Assembly (NCBI GenBank): GCA_022599775.1
Contig: JAHZLQ010000027.1
Span: 56,107-120,106 of the forward strand
DNA from: Gammaproteobacteria bacterium
Lineage (GTDB): Bacteria > Pseudomonadota > Gammaproteobacteria > Nevskiales > Nevskiaceae
Length of the DNA stretch: 64,000 nucleotides
Direction: 5' to 3'
A program made the position numbers and the translations under genes. Positions 26,697 through 35,375 of this stretch are shown here, in pieces (within the stretch, counting starts at the first letter, position 1; each line of letters starts with the position of its first letter). The notes under the pieces were generated by a model. The model searched no databases, was not told the DNA's origin, and worked only from the letters and a program-made list of their open reading frames with translations.

Positions 26697-27233
26697 ATGA
26701 ACAAGACCGAAGCCCTGCCCCGCGTCCGCATGCAGACCAGCGAGGGCGACCTGCTGATCGAGCTGTATTCCGAGCAATCGCCGAAGACCGTCGCCAATTT
26801 CCTGCAGTACGTGGAAAGCGGGCACTACGAAGGCACCGTGTTTCATCGTGTGATCGAAGGCTTCATGATCCAGGGTGGCGGTTATGACGAGAGCTTCAAG
26901 GAACGCCCGGCCCACGAACCGGTGGAAAACGAATCCCGCAACGGCGTTTCAAACAGCCGCGGCACCCTGTCGATGGCGCGCACCCCGAGCCCGCATAGCG
27001 CGCGCTGCCAATTCTTCATCAACCATCGTGACAATGCCTCGCTGGACGCTGAACAATCGCCCGGCGGCTGGGGCTATGCCGTGTTCGGCAAAGTCATCGA
27101 CGGCATGGACGTGGTCGACCGCATCGCCACCGCGCCGACCGGTTCCAAGGGACCGTTCCCGCGCGATGCCCCGCAAACGACCGTGAGCATCCAGAGCATC
27201 ATGCCGGTCGACGGCACGGATGCCGGCCAGTAG
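26697..27233 (+). CDS. ppiB: cyclophilin-type peptidyl-prolyl isomerase B
   Basis: Cytoplasmic cyclophilin of 178 residues without signal peptide. Conserved active-site segments include GTVFHRVIEGFMIQGG, SARCQFFINHRDN and WGYAVFGKVIDGMDVVD. It catalyses cis-trans isomerisation of X-Pro bonds in folding proteins. It overlaps or nearly abuts lpxH, the common gammaproteobacterial arrangement. Confidence 0.95.
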   Translation: MNKTEALPRVRMQTSEGDLLIELYSEQSPKTVANFLQYVESGHYEGTVFHRVIEGFMIQGGGYDESFKERPAHEPVENESRNGVSNSRGTLSMARTPSPHSARCQFFINHRDNASLDAEQSPGGWGYAVFGKVIDGMDVVDRIATAPTGSKGPFPRDAPQTTVSIQSIMPVDGTDAGQ

Positions 27234-27246
27234 CACCAGGCCCGCG

Positions 27247-27984
27247 ATGCCCCCTCCTGCCGCGGGTGCGGTCCTGCTGCTGGCGGACCTGCATCTGCCG
27301 CCAGGGCATTCGTCCTTGCGCGAGCGTTTCATCGCGTTTCTGCGAGGGCCGGCCGCCGACGCGCAGACCGTCTATATCCTCGGCGATCTGTTCGAATACT
27401 GGATCGGCGATGACGTGGGGCTCGAAGTCTATGCCGAGGAATGCGCCGCCCTGCGCGAACGCAGCGCCGCCGGTACCACGATCGGCTTCATGCATGGCAA
27501 CCGCGATTTTCTGGTGGGGCGACGCTTTGCCGCCGCCACCGGGGTGCGCCTGCTGAAAGACCCGCTCAAACTCGAACTGGGCGGCATACCGACGCTGCTG
27601 TCCCACGGCGACCGCTATTGCATTGCCGATGTCGCCTATCAGCGCTGGCGCCGTTTCGCGCGCAATCGGGTGGCCCAGGCTGGTTTTCTGGCGCTGCCGC
27701 GGCGCGTGCGCGAACGCATTGCCGGCGACCTGCGTCATCGCAGTGGAGACGCCCAACGCGGCAAAGCCAGCGACATCACCGATGTGACGCCATCCGCCAT
27801 CGAACGGGACCTGTCCAAGTACGGCTGTCGCCGTATGGTTCATGGACACACCCACCGCCCCGCCGAACACGCGCTATCGGAGCAGCGCGAGCGCATCGTG
27901 CTCGCGGACTGGCGACCGCAGCGCTGCGAATACCTCCGTATCGAAGGAAGTGGATTCAGCCGACATCGGATACCAAGCGCCTGA
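27247..27984 (+). CDS. lpxH: UDP-2,3-diacylglucosamine diphosphatase
   Basis: Metallophosphoesterase of about 245 residues that cleaves UDP-2,3-diacylglucosamine to lipid X, the fourth step of lipid A synthesis, at the inner face of the membrane. Metal-site motifs are in order: LLADLHLPP, GDLFEYWIGDD, FMHGNRDFL, LLSHGDRYC and MVHGHTHRP. I prefer the ATG at 27247, since LpxH proteins begin just before the first motif; an in-frame ATG at 27220 would overlap ppiB by 14 bases. Confidence 0.93.
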   Translation: MPPPAAGAVLLLADLHLPPGHSSLRERFIAFLRGPAADAQTVYILGDLFEYWIGDDVGLEVYAEECAALRERSAAGTTIGFMHGNRDFLVGRRFAAATGVRLLKDPLKLELGGIPTLLSHGDRYCIADVAYQRWRRFARNRVAQAGFLALPRRVRERIAGDLRHRSGDAQRGKASDITDVTPSAIERDLSKYGCRRMVHGHTHRPAEHALSEQRERIVLADWRPQRCEYLRIEGSGFSRHRIPSA

Positions 27985-28094
27985 GCGCCCCGACCACCGG
28001 TCGCATGCGCTACACCGCTCGTCCCGCGCCCCATAGGCGTTCGCGCACCGGCACGCCCACAATCATGGCAATCAGGAAGGGGTACGGACAAGCC

Positions 28095-29972
28095 ATGGAA
28101 TACGGACATTCCCTGCGGGGGCCCCGCCGCCAACGCGGCGCAGCAGCAATGATTGCCGGAGTGGGATTGGTCGCGATGCTCGCGGCGGTATTTCTCACGC
28201 TCGACATCAGCAATCTGTATTTCGCCAAGCGCGTACTCCAGAAGCAGGCCGACATGGCGGCGCTGGACGGCGTACGCGTACTGAGCCGATGCGGCGGTAT
28301 CGAAACTGTCACAGTTGATGGTGACATCCGGCCGGCTGTCCACGACAGCTTGTTCATCCGCAACAATGTTGACCCCAGCCTTGTGACCGAGACCGTCGAA
28401 ATCGGCGAACAGTCAGAAGATGGGGGCTTCTATGCGTTTGATCCCTCCGGCGATGTCGACACTGCCACGGCGGTACGGGTAACGTTGCAGCGTCCATTCC
28501 CTAACGCATTTCTGCCGTTCCTGCGGCCGGCAACCGAAGGCGTCTTGAGCGTCTCAGCGGCAGCGTATCAAACGCCGGAGGTTTCGCTGTCGGTCGGAAC
28601 CGGCTTGGCCGAACTCGACTCCACCGATTCAGCCTTGCTCAATCCCCTGCTGTCTGCGTTGTTTGGAAGCGAGATTTCTCTTTCGCTACTCGACTACCAA
28701 TCCCTGCTAGACACCCATATCGCACTGGGTCCGCTGGCGGTCGAACTAGGGCTTGCCACGTCGGAGAACGACCCCGCCGGGATCAATTCACTGCTCACCA
28801 GCGATATCGCGCTTCCCTCGTTGTTGAACGCCATCGCCAACGTCCTTGACGGCACGGTTGCCGGCGTCGACCTCGCCGTTACACGCGGCGTCCTTGCGGG
28901 TCTCGCGGCTGTCGTGGACCCCGATATCGCCGTCACCCCAGGCGACGTCTTGAACGTCGAGGACGGACTGGAGGCACTGGTCGGTGCCGTTCCGATCAAC
29001 ACCCTGGAATTGCTGATGGCCCTCGCCGAAGGCGGCGCTGAAGGCATTCCGCTTGAAATCGATTTGTCGAGCGAAGGCCTGGAAGACCTGCTCGGGCCAT
29101 TGGCTTCCGTCGTCGGCGCGATCGCCAATATTCAGGTCTTTCTCAACGTGTTGGAAGGTCCGCAAATCGGGATCGGCCCACCGGGCTACTTTTCCGACGG
29201 CTTCACCCCACGGACCATTGCGAAAAGCGCTCAAATCGCGCTCGCCGTCAATGTCAAAGCACTCTCAATTCCCATAATCTCAGGCCAAAGCGGTCTGGTA
29301 AATCTCGGCATCGCACTGGAAGTCGCGAGCGCCACTTCAATCCCCGAAAGCGCTATTTGCAGTCGCGGCAATAGACCGATCCCGCGCGTAAGCCTCTTCA
29401 ACACCACCGGCACCGCCTATCTTGGAATAGGTGGACTCATTCCGAACGGAAGCCTTCCGGATGGCATCGATTCGCTACCGGCTCCTGATGAACTGATCTC
29501 ATTGAAGCTCACAGAACTCCTGCCGCTGTTGACGATCGGCCTTGACGATCCGATTGTCGTCTCTGTCGGAGATACCGAAGACTATGAAGACCTTGATGGG
29601 CCATACCCGGCTTCGACCAGCCTATCCACCGACAATTTGCTCACCCCTCTCGTGGACGACCTGCTGAGCACGGCAGTCGATTTGATCACCAGCGATACGC
29701 TCCAGTTGGGTGGAATCGCCGGTTGGGCGCTGCAACTCATCCTGGATCTTTTGGGCCTGCTTGGCGTGGATCAATTGCTGGACGCAGTAGCCACTGCCCT
29801 GCTCGATTTGCTGACACCGCTGCTATTGGCTTTGGACGATCTTCTCTTCGCTCTGCTGTCGCTACTGGGTGTCTCAGTGGGCAATTCCGATATCACCGTC
29901 ACAGCGCTGCAGGTGGATCCACCAGCGGTGTTTCTGAAGGTGCCGGAGGTCGCAGCAGCTACGGTGCCATAA
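28095..29972 (+). CDS. TadG-like protein (Flp pilus/secretion family), orphan
   Basis: Protein of 625 residues. The N terminus, RQRGAAAMIAGVGLVAML followed by LDISNLYFAKRVLQKQADMAALDG, is the TadE/TadG-type prepilin-like membrane helix and adjoining helix. The long remainder is extracytoplasmic and rich in Leu, Asp and Ser, with several LLDLL-type hydrophobic runs near the C terminus. TadG proteins normally act with a tad gene cluster in pilus assembly, but no other tad gene is in the window. The start at 28095 is followed by basic residues and then the helix; 28065 is an in-frame alternative. Confidence 0.7.
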   Translation: MEYGHSLRGPRRQRGAAAMIAGVGLVAMLAAVFLTLDISNLYFAKRVLQKQADMAALDGVRVLSRCGGIETVTVDGDIRPAVHDSLFIRNNVDPSLVTETVEIGEQSEDGGFYAFDPSGDVDTATAVRVTLQRPFPNAFLPFLRPATEGVLSVSAAAYQTPEVSLSVGTGLAELDSTDSALLNPLLSALFGSEISLSLLDYQSLLDTHIALGPLAVELGLATSENDPAGINSLLTSDIALPSLLNAIANVLDGTVAGVDLAVTRGVLAGLAAVVDPDIAVTPGDVLNVEDGLEALVGAVPINTLELLMALAEGGAEGIPLEIDLSSEGLEDLLGPLASVVGAIANIQVFLNVLEGPQIGIGPPGYFSDGFTPRTIAKSAQIALAVNVKALSIPIISGQSGLVNLGIALEVASATSIPESAICSRGNRPIPRVSLFNTTGTAYLGIGGLIPNGSLPDGIDSLPAPDELISLKLTELLPLLTIGLDDPIVVSVGDTEDYEDLDGPYPASTSLSTDNLLTPLVDDLLSTAVDLITSDTLQLGGIAGWALQLILDLLGLLGVDQLLDAVATALLDLLTPLLLALDDLLFALLSLLGVSVGNSDITVTALQVDPPAVFLKVPEVAAATVP

Positions 29973-29993
29973 GCCCGACTGCGAAGGCTGGGT

Positions 29994-30405
29994 GGATCAT
30001 TCAAGTTCCGACCGGAGAAACCCCGCTGCCTCACGCGCCGGCCAATTGAACGGAGGCTGCAACTGCATTCCGTGCTCGTCCAGCAGGCGCCGGAACGTCG
30101 TTTCGGGCGGCAGTGCGCGCTGTTCACAGAGGAATCGAAACCAGCGCGTTCCAAGCGCAACATGCCGGACCTCCTCGTCGAGAATCACGCGCAGCACTGC
30201 GATCGTTTCGGGATCGCCGGCCTGGCTAGCCGCTCGATCATGGCCGGTGTCACACGTAGTACGCCAAAGGTATCCCTTCGAAGCGCCAGATCACGTCCAG
30301 TGCCAGATTGATCGCATTGAACTCAATATGGGCCACGGCATGAACCAGCGCGCGATCCAAATCCGCGATCAGATCATCGACGCCTTCCAAACCGACCATC
30401 ACCCT
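29994..30405 (-). pseudogene. degraded duplicate of the metZ-end/DUF455 region
   Basis: This stretch aligns with 31060-31890, in the same orientation, with two internal deletions of about 190 and 225 bases. It keeps the DUF455 C terminus (29997-30197, encoding RHVALGTRWFRFLCEQ and PPFNWPAREAAGF), a central piece (HAVAHIEFNAINLALD) and even the last ~40 bases of metZ at about 30352-30391. The reading frame is interrupted, so no full DUF455 protein can be made. Many synonymous changes suggest an old or imported copy. The toxin-antitoxin genes lie between it and the intact copy. Confidence 0.8.
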
Positions 30406-30680
30406 CCTGGAGGCCACTGCCGGGCGGCATGCAGAACACGCAGAATGCGCATGCAGTCGTCAGCGATATCGTAGATCAGGATGTAATTCTGATGAGTGAC
30501 GAGTTCGCGGGTATCGGCCACACGACCCGTGCGGCCAAGGCCGGGGTGGTCGGCGAGCCGCTTGGCACCGTCCGAGAGCCACTGATCGAGGGCCAGTGCA
30601 GCGGCAGGGTCATCCTGAGCGATGTTTTCGCGAATCGCCTTTCGGTCGCGGCCTGCCGGACGCGTCCAGACGAGCCTCAT
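30399..30680 (-). CDS. ParE/RelE-family toxin
   Basis: Small basic protein of 93 residues with the ParE/RelE fold pattern: RKAIRENIAQDDP near the N terminus, then DTRELVTHQNYILIYDI and ILRVLHAARQWP at the C terminus, which are typical of ParE-like toxins (gyrase poison or ribosome-dependent nuclease). The start at 30680 overlaps the stop of the antitoxin gene (ATGA), the usual coupling in such modules. A longer frame from 30719 would run into the antitoxin and is unlikely. Confidence 0.88.
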   Translation of the reverse strand: MRLVWTRPAGRDRKAIRENIAQDDPAAALALDQWLSDGAKRLADHPGLGRTGRVADTRELVTHQNYILIYDIADDCMRILRVLHAARQWPPGG

Positions 30681-30964
30681 GTCGCGGCATTGAGCTTGCG
30701 CTGCATCTCCGCGCGCCATGTGGCGGCTTCGGATTCAACCTCATCGGATGGGAGCACGTCGCCCGCATTGGCGGAATCGAGTCCGACCCTCACCTGACGG
30801 TCAAACCAAGCATTGTGTTCCGCCGCTTCCTGCTGCTGGCGAATGAAATCGCGCATGAAGTCCCGCAACAACTGCGCCCCGGTGCGATCCCGGTCCTTGG
30901 CCGCGGCGCTGAATTGCAGTTTCAGCGCGTTATCGACCCGGAAGGTAAACGTCGTTTCGTTCAT
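30677..30964 (-). CDS. antitoxin of the ParE-type module (ribbon-helix-helix)
   Basis: Protein of 95 residues. The N-terminal TTFTFRVDNALKLQF beta strand with following helices fits a ribbon-helix-helix DNA-binding domain. The C-terminal half is the charged, flexible part that wraps the toxin. It is the first gene of the pair and overlaps the toxin by 4 bases. A palindrome ten bases upstream of its ATG is the likely autoregulatory operator. Confidence 0.85.
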   Translation of the reverse strand: MNETTFTFRVDNALKLQFSAAAKDRDRTGAQLLRDFMRDFIRQQQEAAEHNAWFDRQVRVGLDSANAGDVLPSDEVESEAATWRAEMQRKLNAAT

Positions 30965-30973
30965 GGTCTAGCT

Positions 30974-30995
30974 CTGTAATACGTAGTTATTACAG
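30974..30995. promoter_or_regulatory. toxin-antitoxin operator palindrome
   Basis: Perfect 8-base arms CTGTAATA (30974-30981) and TATTACAG (30988-30995) around a 6-base spacer, nested in a wider pair GCTCTGT/ACAGAGC. It sits just upstream of the antitoxin start, where such modules are repressed by their antitoxin. Confidence 0.75.
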
Positions 30996-31064
30996 CGTAA
31001 CACAGAGCCTGTTGATTCTCGATGTCACACCTTGGATTGTAGGTAGGTCAATGCCCTAAATCGG

Positions 31065-31835
31065 TCAGTCGACGAGCTCGGATCGCGAAAAGCCCGCGGC
31101 TTCGCGTGCCGGCCAGTTGAACGGTGGCCGCACCTGCATCCCGTGGCGCGCCAACAATGCGCGAAAGGTTTCGTCCGGCGGCAACCCGCGCTGCGCACAC
31201 AGGTAACGGAACCAACGCGTGCCGATGGCGACGTGGCGCACTTCTTCGTCCAGGATCACTTCCAGCACGGCGACGCTGCGTTCGTCCCCGGCCTGCCGCA
31301 GGCGCACGATCATGCCCGGCGTCACGTCCAGCCCGCGTGCTTCCAGTACGCGCGGCACGCAAGCCATGCGCGCCAGCACGTCGTGCGCGGTCTTCTCCGC
31401 CGCCTCCCACAAGCCGTTGTGAGCCGGCAGGTCGCCGTAATCCAGGCCTAAGTCCCGCAAGCGCTGGCGGCACAAGGCGAAATGGCGCGCCTCGTCCTGG
31501 GCCACGCTGAGCCAGTCGGCGTAGTACGCCAACGGCATTGCATCAAATCGCCAGATCGCGTCCAGCGCGAGATTGATCGCGTTGAACTCGATATGGGCCA
31601 CGGCATGAACCAGCGCGGCGCGTCCGGCCTGAGTCCCCAGCCCGCGTTGCGCGACCTCGCGCGGATGGCGCAACTCCGGCCGGGCGGGACGACCGGGGAT
31701 CACGGCCGCGGATTGCAGGCGTGGCGCCCGCTCGACGCCACGGGCGATTTGCAGGGCCGCCACCTGACGGCATTTGTCCGCCGGATCGGATTCGATCAGC
31801 GCCGCATAGATCGCCGCCAGTCCACCATCGTTCAT
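31065..31835 (-). CDS. DUF455 ferritin-like diiron protein
   Basis: Protein of 256 residues of the DUF455 family, a ferritin-like four-helix fold related to MiaE. Candidate metal ligands appear in HIEFNAINLALD, QDEARHFAL and LDEEVRHVAIGTRW (repeated E-x2-H motifs). The biochemical role is unknown. The ATG overlaps the metZ stop codon (ATGA), so it is translated with metZ. A degraded second copy lies at 29994-30405. Confidence 0.85.
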   Translation of the reverse strand: MNDGGLAAIYAALIESDPADKCRQVAALQIARGVERAPRLQSAAVIPGRPARPELRHPREVAQRGLGTQAGRAALVHAVAHIEFNAINLALDAIWRFDAMPLAYYADWLSVAQDEARHFALCRQRLRDLGLDYGDLPAHNGLWEAAEKTAHDVLARMACVPRVLEARGLDVTPGMIVRLRQAGDERSVAVLEVILDEEVRHVAIGTRWFRYLCAQRGLPPDETFRALLARHGMQVRPPFNWPAREAAGFSRSELVD

Positions 31836-33016
31836 GCCAGCGCCTGATCCAGATCGGCGATCAGGTCGTCGACGCCTTCCAGGCCGATCGATAACCGCAC
31901 CAAGCCGTCGCGTATTCCAGCCGCGGCGCGAAGCTCCGGCCCGATCCGCAGATGCGTGGTGGTGGCCGGATGCGTGACGGTGCTGCGCGTGTCGCCGAGA
32001 TTGGCGGTGATCGACAACAGGCGCGAGGCGTTGATCAGCTTGAACACCGCCGCCTGACCGCCGTGCAGCTCGAATGAGACGATGCCGCCGAAAGCGCGCT
32101 GCTGTGCTTTCGCCAGTTCATGCTGCGGATGCGCCGGCAGACCCGCGTAATGCACTTGCGATACGGCGACGTGCCGCGACAGCCACTGCGCGATGCGCAG
32201 CGCGCTTTCGCTGTGTGCGCGCATACGCAGATTCAGCGTTTCCAGGCCCTTGAGGAACACCCAGGCATTGAACGGGCTCATGCACGGCCCGCAGGTGCGC
32301 ATGAAGGCGAACAGTTGCTTGCCGACGCGCTGGGCGTCACCGACGATCGCGCCGCCGACGCAGCGCCCCTGCCCGTCCAGATATTTGGTGGCGGAGTGCA
32401 TGACCAGATCGGCGCCGAGCTTCAGCGGCTGTTGCAGCGCCGGCGTCAGGAAACAGTTGTCGACCACCAGCAGCGCGTCGCCGGAATGCGCGACTTCGGC
32501 CAGGCCAGGCAGGTCCACAACTTCCCCGAGCGGATTGGTGGGCGTCTCCACGAACAGCATCTTCGTATCGCCGCCCATCGCGGCACGCCAGGCGTCGAGA
32601 TCGCAGGGATCGACATAGCTGAACCGGACACCGAACTTGGCGACGTAGTTGTTGAACAGGGAGATCGTGGACCCGAACAGGGTGCGCGAGGCAATCACGT
32701 GGTCGCCCTGCTTGAGCAGTGTCAGACACAAGGACAGGATGGCCGCCATTCCGCTGGCGGTGGCAACGCAGGCATCGCCGCCTTCCATCGCCGCCAGGCG
32801 CTGTTCGAAGGCCGCGACCGTGGGATTGGTGAAGCGCGAATAGATGTAGCCGCTGCGCTCCTCGGCGAAGGTGGCGGCGGCTTCCTCGGCACTGGTGAAG
32901 CAGAAACTCGAGGTGGCGAAGATGCCCGGCGAGTGCTCGCCCCACTCGCTGCGCTGCTCGGCGGCACGGATGCCGAGCGTATCGACACTCCAGGCCGGAT
33001 CGTAGGGTTGGTTCAT
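31832..33016 (-). CDS. metZ: O-succinylhomoserine sulfhydrylase
   Basis: PLP enzyme of 394 residues of the Cys/Met metabolism family that makes homocysteine from O-succinylhomoserine and sulfide. The PLP lysine lies in HSATKYLDGQGRCVGGA, a MetZ-type signature; SRFTNPTVAAFEQRLAAMEG and TPTNPLGEVVDL are further family marks. GGAG lies 9 bases before the start. A SAM-II riboswitch precedes it, matching its place in methionine synthesis. It heads a transcript that continues into the DUF455 gene. Confidence 0.95.
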   Translation of the reverse strand: MNQPYDPAWSVDTLGIRAAEQRSEWGEHSPGIFATSSFCFTSAEEAAATFAEERSGYIYSRFTNPTVAAFEQRLAAMEGGDACVATASGMAAILSLCLTLLKQGDHVIASRTLFGSTISLFNNYVAKFGVRFSYVDPCDLDAWRAAMGGDTKMLFVETPTNPLGEVVDLPGLAEVAHSGDALLVVDNCFLTPALQQPLKLGADLVMHSATKYLDGQGRCVGGAIVGDAQRVGKQLFAFMRTCGPCMSPFNAWVFLKGLETLNLRMRAHSESALRIAQWLSRHVAVSQVHYAGLPAHPQHELAKAQQRAFGGIVSFELHGGQAAVFKLINASRLLSITANLGDTRSTVTHPATTTHLRIGPELRAAAGIRDGLVRLSIGLEGVDDLIADLDQALA

Positions 33017-33036
33017 TCAGCCGGTCTCCAAGAACA

Positions 33037-33059
33037 CAAAAAGCCCGCGAGCATGGGCT
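33037..33059 (-). terminator. attenuator hairpin between riboswitch and metZ
   Basis: On the minus strand AGCCC (33059-33055) and GGGCT (33046-33042) form a hairpin followed by a T run (33042-33037). An alternative larger pairing uses GCCCG from about 33066. The GGGGCC at the riboswitch 3' end can pair with GGCCC just ahead of this hairpin, giving a plausible antiterminator. Confidence 0.6.
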
Positions 33060-33088
33060 AAACGGGCCTTGATCCTGACGTCCTGCGG

Positions 33089-33146
33089 CCCCTTTTAGCT
33101 GGCATTTATTACGCGCCCGCAAGCGGGATCAAATCGGCGCGGGCGC
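33089..33146 (-). promoter_or_regulatory. SAM-II riboswitch upstream of metZ
   Basis: The minus strand reads, in order, GCGCCGATTTGATC, GCGGGCGCGTAATAAATG and CCAGCTAAAAGGGG. These match the conserved blocks and spacing of the SAM-II (SAM_alpha) aptamer: a GCGC stem, the AATAAATG segment and the AGCTAAAA-GGG pseudoknot strand. It lies about 73 bases before metZ. S-adenosylmethionine binding would lower metZ expression. The class is best known from Alphaproteobacteria, so its presence in a gammaproteobacterial gene order is notable. Confidence 0.9.
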
Positions 33147-33178
33147 AAGGCTATCGTTTAAGGCCTGGCGCAGCAAGC

Positions 33179-34699
33179 TCAGCCGCTGGCGGCGTTGTGC
33201 AGTTCGATCACGCTTTCGCTGGCACTGCGCCGGGCTTCCTTGGCGGCGTCCGAACGAAACAGCTCCAGCTGGCTCAGATAGTCCGGACCCACGTCCTGCG
33301 TCACATACTGGCCGTCGAACACCGAGCAGTCGAAGCGCTGCACCGTGGGATTGCCCTCACGCACGGCTTCGATCAGATCCTCGAGGTCCTGATAGAACAG
33401 CCGGTCCGCGCCGAGCAGCTTTTCGAGCGCCGGAAGGTCGCGGCCGTGCGCGATCAGCTCGGTCGAGGTCGGCATGTCGATGCCGTAGACGTTCGGGAAA
33501 CGCACCGGTGGCGCCGCCGAGGCGAAATAGACCTTGGCGGCGCCGGCCTCGCGCGCCATTTGGATGATTTCCTGGGAGGTGGTGCCACGCACGATCGAAT
33601 CGTCCACCAGCAGCACGTTCTTGTCCTTGAACTCCAGGTCCACCGGGTTCAGCTTCTGGCGCACGCTCTTCTTGCGCTGCGCCTGCCCGGGCATGATGAA
33701 GGTACGGCCGATGTAGCGGTTCTTGATGAAGCCTTCGCGATATTTCACGCCGAGCTTCACGGCCAGTTCGGCGCCGGCCACGCGCGAGGTGTCGGGGATC
33801 GGGATGACCACGTCGATGTCATGGTCCGGCCATTCGCGCAGGATCTTCTCGGCGAGCTTCTCGCCCATGCGCAGGCGCGCCTTGTAGACGTAGACGTCGT
33901 CGATCACCGAGTCCGGTCGCGCCAGATAGACGTGCTCGAAGATGCAGGGCGCGTATTCCGGATTGGCGGCGCACTGGCGCACGTGAATCTGTCCGTCCAG
34001 GGTGATGTAGACGGCCTCGCCCGGCTTGATGTCGCCGACCAGATCAAAGCCGAGCACGTCGAGCGCCACCGATTCGGAGGCGATCATGTAATCCCAGCCG
34101 TCCGGGCTCAGGCGGCGGCCGTAGACCACCGGACGGATACCGTTCGGGTCGCGGAAGCCGACCACGCCGTAGCCGGTGATCATCGCCACGCAGGCATACG
34201 CACCGCGGGCCCGCCGGTGCAGCCCGGCCACCGCCTCGAAGATATCCTTGGGCGTGACGCGGGTGCCGGCCCGAACCGCCAGCTCATGCGCGAACACGTT
34301 GAGCAGTACTTCGGAATCCGAATCGGTGTTGATGTGGCGGCGGTCCTCGGCGTAGAGGTCGGCCTTGAGCGCTTCGGCATTGGTGAGATTGCCGTTGTGC
34401 GCCAGCGAAATGCCGAACGGCGTGTTGGTATACAGCGGCTGCGCCTCGGCCGAGGTCGAAACGCCCGCCGTGGGATAGCGCACATGGGCGATGCCGCAAT
34501 TGCCGCGCAACCGCGCCATGTGCTCGTCGGTATAGAACACGTCGCGCACCAACCCCATGGCCTTGCGCAGGAACAGCTTGGAGCCGTCCATGGTGATGAT
34601 GCCGGCGGCGTCCTGTCCGCGGTGCTGCAATACGGTCAGGGCGTCAAACAGATCCTGGTTGACGGGCGAGTGGGAAACGATACCGGCGATGCCGCACAT
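33179..34699 (-). CDS. purF: amidophosphoribosyltransferase
   Basis: First enzyme of purine synthesis, 506 residues. After Met removal Cys1 of MCGIAGIV is the glutaminase nucleophile. The C-terminal phosphoribosyltransferase half has the PRPP loop [14 protein letters not shown]. Conserved internal motifs include AHNGNLTNA and [11 protein letters not shown]. It follows cvpA by 3 bases, the classical cvpA-purF operon. Confidence 0.97.
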   Translation of the reverse strand: MCGIAGIVSHSPVNQDLFDALTVLQHRGQDAAGIITMDGSKLFLRKAMGLVRDVFYTDEHMARLRGNCGIAHVRYPTAGVSTSAEAQPLYTNTPFGISLAHNGNLTNAEALKADLYAEDRRHINTDSDSEVLLNVFAHELAVRAGTRVTPKDIFEAVAGLHRRARGAYACVAMITGYGVVGFRDPNGIRPVVYGRRLSPDGWDYMIASESVALDVLGFDLVGDIKPGEAVYITLDGQIHVRQCAANPEYAPCIFEHVYLARPDSVIDDVYVYKARLRMGEKLAEKILREWPDHDIDVVIPIPDTSRVAGAELAVKLGVKYREGFIKNRYIGRTFIMPGQAQRKKSVRQKLNPVDLEFKDKNVLLVDDSIVRGTTSQEIIQMAREAGAAKVYFASAAPPVRFPNVYGIDMPTSTELIAHGRDLPALEKLLGADRLFYQDLEDLIEAVREGNPTVQRFDCSVFDGQYVTQDVGPDYLSQLELFRSDAAKEARRSASESVIELHNAASG

Positions 34700-34702
34700 G
34701 GC

Positions 34703-35221
34703 TTAACTCACTTTTGCAGTTTGAGCCTGGGGAACTGCGCGCAACTGGTCCATCCAGCTTTGCGGAATCTGTTCGCGCGCCCATTCGGCGAGCGGTTCGA
34801 CCTGGGGGATCAGCATGGACTGACTCCACCACGGGTCTTCGCGCAGCGCCGTGGCGCCCGCGAGCATGACCAGGCCGACCACCACCACCAGGCCACGCAG
34901 CAGCCCGAAGCCGGCGCCGAGCGCGCGGTCGGGTCCCGAGAAAGGGGTTTCACGAATGAACTTGGAGATCACGTGGGTGATCAGGGCACCGATCAACAGA
35001 ACGCCGAGGAACAGGCTGGCATACGACACGATCACGCGTACCGACGGCGTCTCGATGTATTGGGTAAGCCAATTGGCCAAGTCGCCCGCGAAAGCGAATG
35101 CGATCCAGAAGGCCAGAATCCAGGTGGTCAGATTGAACGCCTCGCGGGTGAACCCGCGGAAAATGCCAACGAGAGCCGAAACGGCCAGGATGGCGAGGAT
35201 CACGAAATCAACCCAGTTCAT
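34703..35221 (-). CDS. cvpA: CvpA-family membrane protein
   Basis: Inner-membrane protein of 172 residues with about four transmembrane helices and the family opening NWVDFVILAILAVSALVGIFRGFTREA (in two parts: NWVDFVILAI, then GIFRGFTREA). Family members are linked to colicin V export and envelope integrity; the mechanism is unclear. It lies immediately upstream of purF on the same strand and after the SPOR-domain gene. Confidence 0.93.
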   Translation of the reverse strand: MNWVDFVILAILAVSALVGIFRGFTREAFNLTTWILAFWIAFAFAGDLANWLTQYIETPSVRVIVSYASLFLGVLLIGALITHVISKFIRETPFSGPDRALGAGFGLLRGLVVVVGLVMLAGATALREDPWWSQSMLIPQVEPLAEWAREQIPQSWMDQLRAVPQAQTAKVS

Positions 35222-35375
35222 GGCCTTCCTGAGAGCCGGTGCCGACGCGGCGCGATTGTAACAGCTTCGTCATGAGAGTCCCGGCGAGTTCGCCTGTTCG
35301 TTCACTATCGGTACGCCCGACAACCCTAGCAGCCGCTATCCAATCTGGGCAGCTTGTCGATGAGGGCAAATCGTC

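Noticed and set aside
33197..35275. 692-codon open frame antisense to purF and cvpA
   Set aside because: The minus strand carries unmistakable purF and cvpA; the plus frame shows no family features.
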